DNA of 64,000 nucleotides from Bacteroidia bacterium (GTDB taxonomy: Bacteria > Bacteroidota > Bacteroidia > Bacteroidales > Azobacteroidaceae): NCBI GenBank assembly GCA_026000155.1, contig BNYG01000002.1, positions 62,001-126,000 of the forward strand. The letters are read 5' to 3'. The first letter of the stretch is position 1, and each line of letters opens with the position of its first letter. A model generated the notes under the pieces. The model saw only the letters and a list, made by a program, of their open reading frames with translations, made no database searches and was not told the origin of the DNA. Positions 23,798 to 35,300 of this stretch are shown one piece after another. The translations under genes and the position numbers were made by a program.

Positions 23798-26700
23798 ATG
23801 AGAGTATCAATTAAATTTCTACTTTCCTCCATACTGTTTTTAAGCAGTTGGTTTTGTGCGCCCAACCTTTGGGCTGATGATTTTTATTGGCTAAAAAGAC
23901 CACTGAACGGCAATTTCAACGATCCTGCCAACTGGTCTTCTACAGCTGCCGGTGCAGAAAATAATGATAATGACGTAGATCGTTACCCCAGTACCGCCAC
24001 CGATAATGTGTTTTTTATTACAGAGTCAAATACAGTTAATCTGAACGCAACAACAGGAACGGTTACGATTCATGACATTACCTGTACAGCACCGGTGGGG
24101 ACTGTCTATAATTTATCATCGAATATTACATACAATATCAATGGAAGTATTCAATCCAATGGAAATCTGACTATCACCAATGGTACCATTAATATGATTG
24201 GAGCTGAAGATGTTACCGTTGATTTGGGGACAAGTAATCCGATTGCTTTTGGAAATACTTTTACCGTTAATAAAGCTAATACACCCACACAAGCCAAGGT
24301 AACCTTAATAAATAATGATTTCAAACGAACGGGTAGCCTTTCGCTGCAAAATGGTAGCTTTAATAATAGCTACAACAAAGATATTACGGCTACTTCCACT
24401 ACTTTTCAAAGACCGGACGGAACCTACGACCATATCACCATTAATTTGGGTGCTTCTACCTTGACTCTAACATCAGGGAAACTTACCCTTTACGGGCAGC
24501 AGCTACATCCAACGTGTGACGTGAATCTCAATGATGCACTTGACCTTGTCAGTCCTAACTATTACGGTACGGATACCATTCAATTCAAATCCCTTACATT
24601 GGGAAGTGCCGTGCGCACAATGAATATTCAATCCAGTACAGTAACCCTTACTTTAGAAAATTTGACTGTCAATACCCCGTCGCTTACCATTATCAGCCCA
24701 AGCGGAGGTTATTTCAAAACAGTTAACATTTCCGATACATTGACATTCAATCAGCCGACTGATATGATAGTCAATTCCATGGGTGGAGGGTCTTATGGAT
24801 TGGCTTATTATTATTCCGAATATGGTAATAACACTTCAATATGGAATATTTACAATTTTGTATTTCCAAGCACTACCGATTGCACACAGCGCAGTTCCAT
24901 TATCGGTTTTACCCCGGTTACGCTGAATATAACGGGAACTGCTCTCACAACACAAAATATTATCTACAAAAATATTACGGCAACCGGTATGGGGATAACC
25001 GCTTCCTCAACAGAAGATGGCGGCTTAAACAGCGGTATCACTTTTACGGGGCCGGCTATATCTAAAGATTACTATTGGATTGGCGGTAATGGTTATTGGG
25101 ACGATCCGGACCATTGGTCCAACACTTCGAATGGAGCACCCGGAAATTGTGTCCCTACGGCCATTGACAATGTTTATTTTAATACAAACTCATTTAGCGC
25201 TACCGGTCAAGCAGCCACCTTGAGCAGGCCTGCATTTTGTAAAAACATCAATTGGGTGGATGCCGGTAAAGAAGGAAGTTTGAATGTTTCGGATTATAAT
25301 ACTTATCAGCCTTCCGGTAATTCGCTTACCATTCATGGTAATGCGGATTTCTCGGGTGCAAAAGTAGTGCAACCCGGTTTATATTTTTTGGGCGCCGGCG
25401 ATCAAACGCTTAATTCAGGCACGGATCCTGTATATATCTCGCCTTATATCTATTTTCAGGCGGGCGCAGGTACTTATACCCTGACAAGTGATTTGATTAT
25501 GTCAGACGCCTGGCCTGCTCGTTATCACAAAAACCCAATCGTTCATACTTCCGGAACACTTAACTCGGGTGGTTATACGCTGGATATCGGCAGTTTTTTC
25601 TCCAAACTCCAACTACCTGCCGGGAGTTCGCGTTCAATAGATTTTTCAAATTCAAAGATATATGTTGATATTTATGGAGAAAGTTCGAGTCTTCCCAGTA
25701 TAGATTTGTTGAATGACGGTGCTGGAGCCTATCAATTTACCGGCTCTCAATTATTTATGAACAACACACAACCTACATGGGGTAACGGAGACACCCGGAA
25801 CGTATTCAGGGCATCCGGACTGTTTGATTTTAATGATATTACGTTTGCCGACGGCAGACAAGGACGGGTCGTTTTCGATAATGCCAATACTCAAGTACGT
25901 AAATTAACGTTCAATGGCCCTGTAGAAGCCAACGAATATGGCTCTTGTATTGTTGACAGTCTGATTCTTACCCCGTATAAAGAGTATGATTTTTATACGA
26001 GTACAATTACAATTAACGATGGATTGGATGCCCGTACCAGCGGTTGTCAAACCATTACGATTGGTAATCCAAACAGTTATGTCTCTACTTTTGTAAACAA
26101 TACATCCGAAGAGATGATCATTAATGGAGCTATTATCAAGAATACCAACTATAATGCGGGTACAAGTGGCTATTCTATGTTGCAAGTACCTAACGGTGTG
26201 AACCAAGGCAACAATACAAATGTCAATGTGACTCCTGCTACTCCCCGTGATTTTTATTGGGTAGGAGGCACGGGCAACTGGTCTGATGCCAACCATTGGA
26301 GTTTTACACCCGGAGGCCCAGGTAACGGGATGTGTTTGCCGGCATTGAATGATGATGTCTATTTTGACCAAAATTCTTTCTCCGCAAACAATCAGGTGGT
26401 GACCGTGGATCAAAGCATTGTTACTATCCACAGCATGATATGGCAACCGGGCGCCGGTACAAAAACACCAACATTGACCATGGGCTCTGCCGAGCTCCAT
26501 TTATACGGCTCGCTTGAATTGGCATCCGGTATGCTGGTAGATTACGGAAGTATTACCTTTAAAGGAACCGGTACTGACGAGGATTCACAAACAATCCGTA
26601 CCAATAACGTATCCATGTCCGACATTACATTAGGTTTTGATTCTAACGGTCGGTTTGATTTATATGGTAATCTTATTGTATCTAATATTTATCATCGCAA

Positions 26701-29293
26701 CGGCGGGTTCGTTACACATAACTATAATGTGACCGCACCTAATACGTTCTGGCTCAGTACAACGAGTGGCCTGCCACTTGATTTAGGAACCTCTACTCTT
26801 ACGGGACCTTTCAATTGGAATATTCGTAGCAATGGCTCTTCTTTGAATACTGCCGATGCGCGGTTGATATCAACTTGGTATAATGTTTATATAACCCACG
26901 ATCAAGATGTTTATTTCAAATCAATAGAATTTAATGGTAGTAACGGTAATCTGATCGGTTCAACATCGGAAAATTATGCGATTCATACTGAAAAGCTTAC
27001 CTTTAGTCCACCTGCCGATGCCACCAACTATTCTACCATCGATGGTAATTTTGTTGCAGATACATTAGTTATATCTGCAACAGCTCCTTTCATGAAGCTT
27101 ACGCCGGGTAGGACCCTGACCATCAATGAAGAAACTATCTTGGAAAACGGTACGCCCTGTAATTATTTCTACATCGAATCGGCTACGCTTAACTCGCCTG
27201 CAAAGATAAAATTCAATCATTGCAACCCCACCTTGTACTACGTGAGTTTACAAGATATTGATGTGGATTGCTCCGGAGCAACCGATTGTGAGGAAGGGGT
27301 TCCTAACTCAAGACTTACCGTATATGGTTCGGCAGCGGAAGAAAGGGTCACCGGTGATGTGACTATTACAGGTCCCGGAAGGCCGGCCATCATCAACTTG
27401 GCGCCGGTATTATCAGGCTGTTTGCCGTATAATTTCTTGGTTCCAGGTAAAATCACTTCATACAATTTGGTAAAAAAAGAAGGTGGCAGCGAAACGACCG
27501 TAATAGCCAATGGAACGGCTCGCTTTATACCTATTTACGAATCGGGCGATTATAAGCTGGATGCCAATTACGAAGGTGAAAATTGTAAAGGGGAGATTAC
27601 TCAAACCATCACCATCAAGGCCTACCGCACCTGGACGGCTATGGGCACACCCAACGATTGGAACGACATTGCCAACTGGGATATTGATCTTCTTCCCGAT
27701 CCTTGTTCCTACGTCATTATTCCCGGAGACTTGCCCCATTATCCGATAATAAACAAGTTGGATTCTGCCGTTTGCGACATCATTGATTTCAAATTTGGCG
27801 GCGAAGTAAAAAACACGCATCTCCTTACTTACAATGCAGCCAAAGTGGAGATGAATCTCAACAGTAAACAATGGTACATGCTTTCGGCGCCGCTGGGAGA
27901 CCTGTATTCGGGCGACTTTTATGTGACCGACCCGAATCCGTTTATAGACGGTTATAAAATTTACGCCATGCTCTTCAATGCAGAAAATCCGCAATCCCAT
28001 AAAACAGTGGAAGCCACCTGGACAGGCACTTTCAACACGGCCAACCAGCTCCTGACCAAAGGAACCGGTATGACCATCTGGGCGGAAAATGAGGATGTGC
28101 CGCAAATGACCACCAACTTTACGTTTCCCAAGCCGGATGCATCCTACAATTATTATTCTGTCAACGGCAATGTATCGGAAACAACCGGACCGATTTCAAG
28201 AACAAACAGCAGCCGGTTTGCCTACGAACCAATTGACACAGCTGTTACAACAAAAATCACCTTGCCGTTCCCGACCGTTCGTGCCGGGGAGGCTTTCATG
28301 GTGGGCAATCCGTTTATGACGCACTTGGATTTTGAAGCGTTCTATAATGAAAACCAGACATCCATACTCAATGAATACAGTGTGGCGACCGGAGTTTCCA
28401 CTTTCGACCCCAGAGCAATCAGTCCATTTTCCACTTACATAGTGGGAGGAACCACTACGGGACCGGTCGTACTGACGAAAGACATCGCACCCATGCAGTC
28501 GTTTATCGTCAAATCGAAAGTAAACGGTCCGAACCTGCAAGCGGATGTGGAATCTCATACGGTGACGTCGGTGACGGTACCAAACACACTCCGCAGCAGT
28601 GCGGAAATCTACCGTCCGGATTATACATTGGAAATCACATCCGAAAGGGAACAAAAACCATCCAGCCGGATTTTAGTAAGCTATGCCGGAAACGCTTCTC
28701 CCGAATATGTGCCGGAAGAAGACAGCTATACTTTGTTTTCGTCCAATTCGCTGACACCGGTTATCCTCTACACGCGATCGGCCGATGGCTATGCCTTGAA
28801 TGTCAATGCCACCAACGATTTGGGACGCATCGTTCCGCTGGGCATCCGTACCTCCCAAACGGGCGAAATTCATTTGAAGTTTGCAGGCCTGGAAAGTTTC
28901 AAAAACGAAGTGAAAATCTATCTGCACGATACCCAACTCAACCGGGTGATGGATTTGGATGCAACCGCTGAATATGTATTCAACAAAGAAGAGGAAGCCT
29001 TGTATTCGGAAGACCGTTTCTTCCTGAGTTTCCGCAGCGCCACCGGCATCGGGCAGCTCAATGCCACCACCGGACTCATCGTTCGCCGGACAGCGCCGCT
29101 GACCATCGAAGTGAGCAGCAGTGACGGAAGTGTGCTGACCCATCTGCAAATCACAAATCAGCAAGGACAAAATCCGGTTAAAGCAACTAACGTACCCTCC
29201 GGTTCCACCTATCGGGTACATACGCCGGGAGTGTATATTGTCCGGGCTACGGGAAAAGATTATACGCAGGTGGAAAAAATAGTAGTGTATTGA
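23798..29293 (+). CDS. Large secreted T9SS cargo protein, 1831 residues
   Basis: A signal peptide (VSIKFLLSSILFLSSWFC, cleavage near residue 26) leads a very long extracellular protein. A module beginning with an aromatic-rich motif recurs: DDFYWLKRPLNGNFNDPANW (near 27), DYYWIGGNGYWDDPDHW (near 424), DFYWVGGTGNWSDANHW (near 818) and TWTAMGTPNDWNDIANW (near 1278). Between them lie beta-strand-rich, Asn/Thr/Ser-rich solenoid-like repeats. The end (TPGVYIVRATGKDYTQVEKIVVY) is a type A-like C-terminal sorting domain for type IX secretion. It is probably surface-attached; binding target unknown. It is first in an apparent operon with the next two genes. Confidence 0.85.
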   Translation: MRVSIKFLLSSILFLSSWFCAPNLWADDFYWLKRPLNGNFNDPANWSSTAAGAENNDNDVDRYPSTATDNVFFITESNTVNLNATTGTVTIHDITCTAPVGTVYNLSSNITYNINGSIQSNGNLTITNGTINMIGAEDVTVDLGTSNPIAFGNTFTVNKANTPTQAKVTLINNDFKRTGSLSLQNGSFNNSYNKDITATSTTFQRPDGTYDHITINLGASTLTLTSGKLTLYGQQLHPTCDVNLNDALDLVSPNYYGTDTIQFKSLTLGSAVRTMNIQSSTVTLTLENLTVNTPSLTIISPSGGYFKTVNISDTLTFNQPTDMIVNSMGGGSYGLAYYYSEYGNNTSIWNIYNFVFPSTTDCTQRSSIIGFTPVTLNITGTALTTQNIIYKNITATGMGITASSTEDGGLNSGITFTGPAISKDYYWIGGNGYWDDPDHWSNTSNGAPGNCVPTAIDNVYFNTNSFSATGQAATLSRPAFCKNINWVDAGKEGSLNVSDYNTYQPSGNSLTIHGNADFSGAKVVQPGLYFLGAGDQTLNSGTDPVYISPYIYFQAGAGTYTLTSDLIMSDAWPARYHKNPIVHTSGTLNSGGYTLDIGSFFSKLQLPAGSSRSIDFSNSKIYVDIYGESSSLPSIDLLNDGAGAYQFTGSQLFMNNTQPTWGNGDTRNVFRASGLFDFNDITFADGRQGRVVFDNANTQVRKLTFNGPVEANEYGSCIVDSLILTPYKEYDFYTSTITINDGLDARTSGCQTITIGNPNSYVSTFVNNTSEEMIINGAIIKNTNYNAGTSGYSMLQVPNGVNQGNNTNVNVTPATPRDFYWVGGTGNWSDANHWSFTPGGPGNGMCLPALNDDVYFDQNSFSANNQVVTVDQSIVTIHSMIWQPGAGTKTPTLTMGSAELHLYGSLELASGMLVDYGSITFKGTGTDEDSQTIRTNNVSMSDITLGFDSNGRFDLYGNLIVSNIYHRNGGFVTHNYNVTAPNTFWLSTTSGLPLDLGTSTLTGPFNWNIRSNGSSLNTADARLISTWYNVYITHDQDVYFKSIEFNGSNGNLIGSTSENYAIHTEKLTFSPPADATNYSTIDGNFVADTLVISATAPFMKLTPGRTLTINEETILENGTPCNYFYIESATLNSPAKIKFNHCNPTLYYVSLQDIDVDCSGATDCEEGVPNSRLTVYGSAAEERVTGDVTITGPGRPAIINLAPVLSGCLPYNFLVPGKITSYNLVKKEGGSETTVIANGTARFIPIYESGDYKLDANYEGENCKGEITQTITIKAYRTWTAMGTPNDWNDIANWDIDLLPDPCSYVIIPGDLPHYPIINKLDSAVCDIIDFKFGGEVKNTHLLTYNAAKVEMNLNSKQWYMLSAPLGDLYSGDFYVTDPNPFIDGYKIYAMLFNAENPQSHKTVEATWTGTFNTANQLLTKGTGMTIWAENEDVPQMTTNFTFPKPDASYNYYSVNGNVSETTGPISRTNSSRFAYEPIDTAVTTKITLPFPTVRAGEAFMVGNPFMTHLDFEAFYNENQTSILNEYSVATGVSTFDPRAISPFSTYIVGGTTTGPVVLTKDIAPMQSFIVKSKVNGPNLQADVESHTVTSVTVPNTLRSSAEIYRPDYTLEITSEREQKPSSRILVSYAGNASPEYVPEEDSYTLFSSNSLTPVILYTRSADGYALNVNATNDLGRIVPLGIRTSQTGEIHLKFAGLESFKNEVKIYLHDTQLNRVMDLDATAEYVFNKEEEALYSEDRFFLSFRSATGIGQLNATTGLIVRRTAPLTIEVSSSDGSVLTHLQITNQQGQNPVKATNVPSGSTYRVHTPGVYIVRATGKDYTQVEKIVVY

Positions 29294-29316
29294 AGTAAAA
29301 TAAAAAATAAATAATT

Positions 29317-32300
29317 ATGGCGACTTTTAATTCCGCTTTACGGCGTTTGCTCGTGTCGGCTTTACTGCTGACAACCGGCATTTCGGCACAGGCAACGACC
29401 TATTACGTGAAACATTATGACGGTGATCCCTGGGTGAAACAAGGGGGTACCACTTTTGGTGTCGGCGAAGATGCCGCTGCAAATCTGGCTGCCTTGGCTG
29501 CTACTTCATGGGAAACAGCTATCGGCGACCTGCAGGCAGTAATCAACGTGGCCGTTGACGGTGACATTATTTTTGTGGCAGCGGGTACTTACAAACCCGT
29601 GCGATCCGCTTGGCCGGGATCGTCATCCGTCAGTCTCATCAACAATGGTCTCGATCGCGAAAACGCCTTCCTGCTGAAAACAGGTGTGAAAATCTATGGC
29701 GGATTTGTAGGTATTGACGAAGCATCCATTGATGACCGGGAGTTCGCAGTGGTGAACGGCATTGAGACACCGGTACATCCGACGATACTCAGCGGAGAAC
29801 TGCAAAACGATGGGATTCAAACGAATAATGCCCACCATGTAGTGCTGGCAAATTCCATTAACAATAGCGTGCTGGATGGATTTACCATCAGTGACGGTTA
29901 TGGAACTAACTCCCTAAATAGAGCTGTGGTAGGCGCCGGATTATACATTGACAATTCCACACTGACGGCAACGCATCTTACTATCCGAAAGAATACAGCT
30001 ACGGATGGCGGTACGGGTGCCGGAATCTGTGTTGAGGGCGCATCCAATGTGACGTTAACACAGTCAACTATTCAAGAGAATACTTCCGACGGCGATGGTG
30101 GCGGTATAGCTGTTACCGGCGGTTCTAATGCTGCCGTAACAGCAACCTATATAATTGTTAGTGGAAATAAGACCACCGGTCGTTCCGGAGGTGGAATAGG
30201 TATCGGTGGCGGCACGTTCAACCTGAGCAATTCGCTTGTCAGCGGAAATACAGCCAATACCAATGGCGGCGGACTACAAAATGCAGGCACAACGACCTTA
30301 ACCAACGTAACGGTTGCCGGAAACTACGCAATTAACGGCGGCGGATGGGCCGGCGATATGATACTCCGGAATACCATCGTTTGGGGCAATTCCGCTCCTG
30401 CAAATCCGAATGTAAACGGAACTTATACTCCTTATAATAGCTTGGTAGAAGGCAAAAACGATACCGCAAATAACAGCTTGGACGGTACTGACGCTGCCAA
30501 CACGCCGCCATTCAGGAATCCGGTGAAGGCCACAGCCGGAAAGCCTACTACCGCCGGCGATTATCGCTTGGTTCCCGGCAGCAATTTCCTTCTGGAAGAC
30601 AGGGGAAACAATGGCTATAACACTGTATCTGTCGATTTGGAGGGTAACACCCGTATTCAGGGATGCGCCATCGACTTGGGCGCCTACGAGAATGCTTCGT
30701 CCATCGCACCGGATATGCAAGGAATCGTGCATGTAAAAAAAGGAGCCACCGGCAACGGTTCTTCCTGGAACAATGCTTATCCCGAATTGGCAAACGTCTT
30801 GCTAAAGGCAAAAATAACTCCCGGTTGTATCACCGAAATTTGGGTAGCTGAAGGAACCTTTTATCCACTCTACACCACCAACGGTTCAACCGACCCGCGT
30901 GACAAATCTTTTGATTTGGTGAGCAATATCAAAGTCTATGGTGGATTTGCGGGCTATGAAACGCATATTGATGATCGTAAATTGAACGAACACGAAACCA
31001 TCCTTAGCGGTGAATTGCAAGGCGACAGTAATGACAGCAATAATGCCCGGCATATAGTCACGGCTTCTGCTGTGAATAACGCACAGCTGGATGGATTCAC
31101 CATCACCAGAGGCTATGCCGATGGAACGGCTAACACAGGTGGTGGAATATACAGCGCCAACTCTTCAGTGAATCTGGTTCGTCTGAATATTCGTGCCAAT
31201 ACTGCCACCGGCAATGGGGGTGGTATATGGATTTCCGGTTCACCCGCATTAACCGATATACTTGTCAGCGGAAACGTAGCCAACGGTGAAGGCGGCGGTA
31301 TCTATAATCAAGGCGCTGTCACTTTTATTAATGTGACGGTTGCAGGTAATAAAACAGGATTAAGTACAGGCGGAATCTATAATTCCGGTTCCTCCAATAC
31401 CCTTAAAAACAGTATTATCTGGGGTAATTCCGGCAGAGCCACCAATGGTGGTACGGATAATTACAACAACTTGATACAAGGCAGCGGCGGAAGTGTGAAC
31501 TGGAAAACGGCTTTCGGCGCCGATAGCGGCAATAACCTGGATGTCGATCCGCTTTTCGTCAATCCATCCGATGCAATCAGCGCACCTACCGCTTTGGGCG
31601 ACTACCGTTTACAAACGTGTAGCCCTGCCATTGATGCAGGAGATGAATCTTTCATCCCTGCAGGAATCAGCACGGACCTGGACGGCAGGTTGCGCGATGA
31701 TGGTTTGGCTGATATGGGCGCGTATGAATTTTATACTGCCGGCAAAGTCAAACGCCCAACGGCAACTCCTTCAGTGACGGGAGTTAAAGCAATAGTGTTG
31801 GGTGACGGCGTTGATTTATATGCACTTACCGGAACAGCTCCTTGGGAAGTGACCTATAATTATACGGATAATAAAGGCAATTCTCAAGTCAAAACGTCCT
31901 CCGGTATTCAAACGTCGCCTTTCAGGTTCGTACCGGAAGAAACAGGTACCTATCGTTTCACTTTGCTGAGTGTAGAAAATGCGGTCTGCAAAACGGATAT
32001 ACCCGGGTCTCCTGAAATTATAGTGATCGTGAGTGAGAATTTGGGACTGAAAGCAACAGCCACAGTCACCACCGGTACGGTTTGTGTAAGCAGTCCGTTT
32101 GATTTCAATATAGCAACTACCAATAAGGATGGATCGGCTGTTACGCCGGATTCCTATATAGCGGCATTAATCAGCGGAACAGATATTCTGAATGGTTATG
32201 CTATTGTAGATGGAGTCAACCAACCGGTTGCTGCCAAAGCAGGCGCCGCGATTTATAGTGTTACTCCTGTTTATAACAATGTGCAAGGAATACCTGCCGT

Positions 32301-35300
32301 TGTTTCACTCGAAGCACGCGCACTATTAACAGCCAATCATATCAGCAACTTGACCTATGAAAATGGCGATCAAGTACCTGTCATTGATTTAACGGCTAAC
32401 TTACCTGCCAATACAGTCATTACCTGGACGGCAGATAACACAGCCATTGGTATTTCTGCCAATGGTTCGGGATACATTCCTGCCTTCAATGCAGTAAATA
32501 CCGGAACAGGCAATGTTTCTGCAACAATCAATTATACGGTAGCTTATGCTGACGGTCAAGGATGTAGTGCGACCGGTTCATTTACGATTACCGTTACACC
32601 CAAAACGAATGTCGATTCGGATTTGGTTGCCTCTACCGATGCTGATGCCAGTGATATTGCTTGTCTTGGAGATGTGTTCCAAACAATCAATTTCTCTGCA
32701 ACGGATAAAAAAGGTCATACGGGAAATATAGAATACCGGATAGAGTTTGTCAGCGGTGTAAATGTAGCGGGTACGGTTCCACCGGCAAGCACAGCCGCCA
32801 GCTGGACTCCAACTGCCAATGTGGTGGGTACCGGTATTTATCGGGTGGTTCCGGTTGTGGACAATCGCGAAGGGGTAGCTGCGCTGTTCACACTTGAATC
32901 CCGCGCATCATTAGCCGGGAATCATATCAATGACTTGGTTTATGAAAATAAAGATCAGGTGCCGACTATTAACTTGACCGGAAATTTACCGACCAATACA
33001 ATAGTTACCTGGACGGCAAATGATCCCGGTAAGATTGGCATTTCAGCGAGCGGTACAGGAGTCATTCCTGCTTTCAACGCAGTAAATACCGGAACAGGCA
33101 ATGTTTCTGCAACCATCAATTATACGGTAGCTTATGCTGACGGTAAAGGTTGTAGTGTGACCGGTTCTTTCACGATTACCGTTACACCTAAAACAAACGT
33201 GGATTCGGATTTAATAGCTGAAACGGATGCCGATGCAGGTGAAATTACTTGTCTTGGCGATGTTTTCACTCCGGTCAATTTCTCCGTAACGGATAAAAAA
33301 GGTCATACGGGAGATGTAGAATACCGGATAGAGTTTGTCGGCGGTGTAAATGTAGCAGGGACGATTCCATCGGCAAGCACAGCCACCAGCTGGACTCCAA
33401 CCGCCAATGTGGTGGGTACCGGTACTTATCGGGTGGTTCCGGTTGTGGACAATCGCGAAGGGGTAGCTGCCCTGTTCACTTTGGAAGTTCGCGCTCCATT
33501 AGCAGGCGAACATGTAAGTGACCTGAACTATCAAAATCAAGATCGAGTGCCGGCTATCAGTTTGACCGGTGATTTACCGACAAACACCGTAGTAACCTGG
33601 ACGGCAGTTGACCCTGATAGGATTGGTATTTCTGCCGGCGGTACCGGAAGTATTCCGGCATTCACCGCAGTAAATACAGGAACAAGCAATGTAACGGCAA
33701 CCATCAATTATACGGTAGCTTATGCCGACGGTAAAGGATGTAGTGTGACCGGTTCATTTACGATTACGGTCGCACCCAAAACGAATGTGGATTCGGATTT
33801 AATTGCTGAAACGGATGCTGCAAGCGAAGTAGCTTGTCTTGGAGCTGTGTTCCAAACAATCAATTTCTCTGCAACGGATAAAATCTCTCATACAGGCGAT
33901 ATAGAATATAGAATCGAATTTGTCAGTGGTGTAAATGTAGCGGGTACGGTTCCCTCAGCAAGCACAGCCACCAGCTGGACTCCAATCGCCAATGTGGTGG
34001 GTACCGGTATTTATCGGGTGGTTCCGGTTGTGAACAATCGCGAAGGGGTAGCTGCGCTGTTCACACTTGAATCCCGCGCATCATTAGCCGGGAATCATAT
34101 CAGTGACTTGGTTTATGAAAATAAAGATCAGGTGCCGACTATTAACTTGACCGGAAATTTACCGACCAATACAATAGTTACCTGGACGGCAAATGATCCC
34201 GGTAAGATTGGCATTTCAGCGAGCGGCGCCGGAGTCATTCCTGCTTTCACCGCAGTAAATACGGGAACAAGCAATGTTTCTGCAACCATCAATTATACGG
34301 TAGCTTATGCAGACGGTAAAGGTTGTAGTGTGACCGGTTCTTTCACGATTACCGTTACACCTAAAACAAACGTGGATTCGGATTTAATAGCTGAAACGGA
34401 TGCCGATGCAGGTGAAATTACTTGTCTTGGCGATGTTTTCACTCCGATCAATTTCTCCGTAACGGATAAAAAAGGTCATACGGGAAATGTAGAATACCGG
34501 ATAGAATTTGTCAGCGGTGTAAATGTAGCAGGTACGATTCCATCGGCAAGCACGGCCGCCAGCTGGACTCCAACCGCCAATGTGGTGGGTACCGGTACTT
34601 ATCGGGTGGTTCCGGTTGTGGACAATCGCGAAGGGGTAGCTGCTGTATTTACTTTGGAAGTTCGCACACCATTAACGGCCAATCATATCAGTGATTTGAC
34701 GTATCAAAACAGAGACCAGGTACCCAATATCAATCTGACAGCCAACTTACCTGCTAATACAGTAGTTACCTGGACAGCAGATAATCTAAACATGGGTATT
34801 TCAGCCGGCGGTTCCGGACATATTCCTGCTTTTAGCGCAGTAAATACCGGGACAAGCCCTGTAACGGCAACAATCAATTATACGGTAGCTTATGCCGATG
34901 GTAAAGGATGCTCGGACACTAACTCGTTCACCATTACCGTTCTACCCAAAACGATTGATGATTTGGACTTGGTGGCAAACGCCACCGTTACAACCGGTTT
35001 GGTTTGTCTGGGTGATCCTTTCGCCTTTAACTTGTCAACCACGCACTTTGGAAATCCTGTTTCACCTGTTTCTTACAAAGTAGAATTAGTTAGCGGAACA
35101 GACATTTTACCGGTTGGTACATCCTTTATCAATGGAGCCAACCAGTTGACTGCCGATAAGATTGGAAGTGGTATTTATCGTGTAACGCCTGTTTATCAGG
35201 ATAAAATGGGTGTTCCTGCGATTATAACACTCGAAGCGCGTACCAAAGTAACGATAACGCAACTCAATCTGACTTATCAAAATGGTGATTTAGCGCCTGC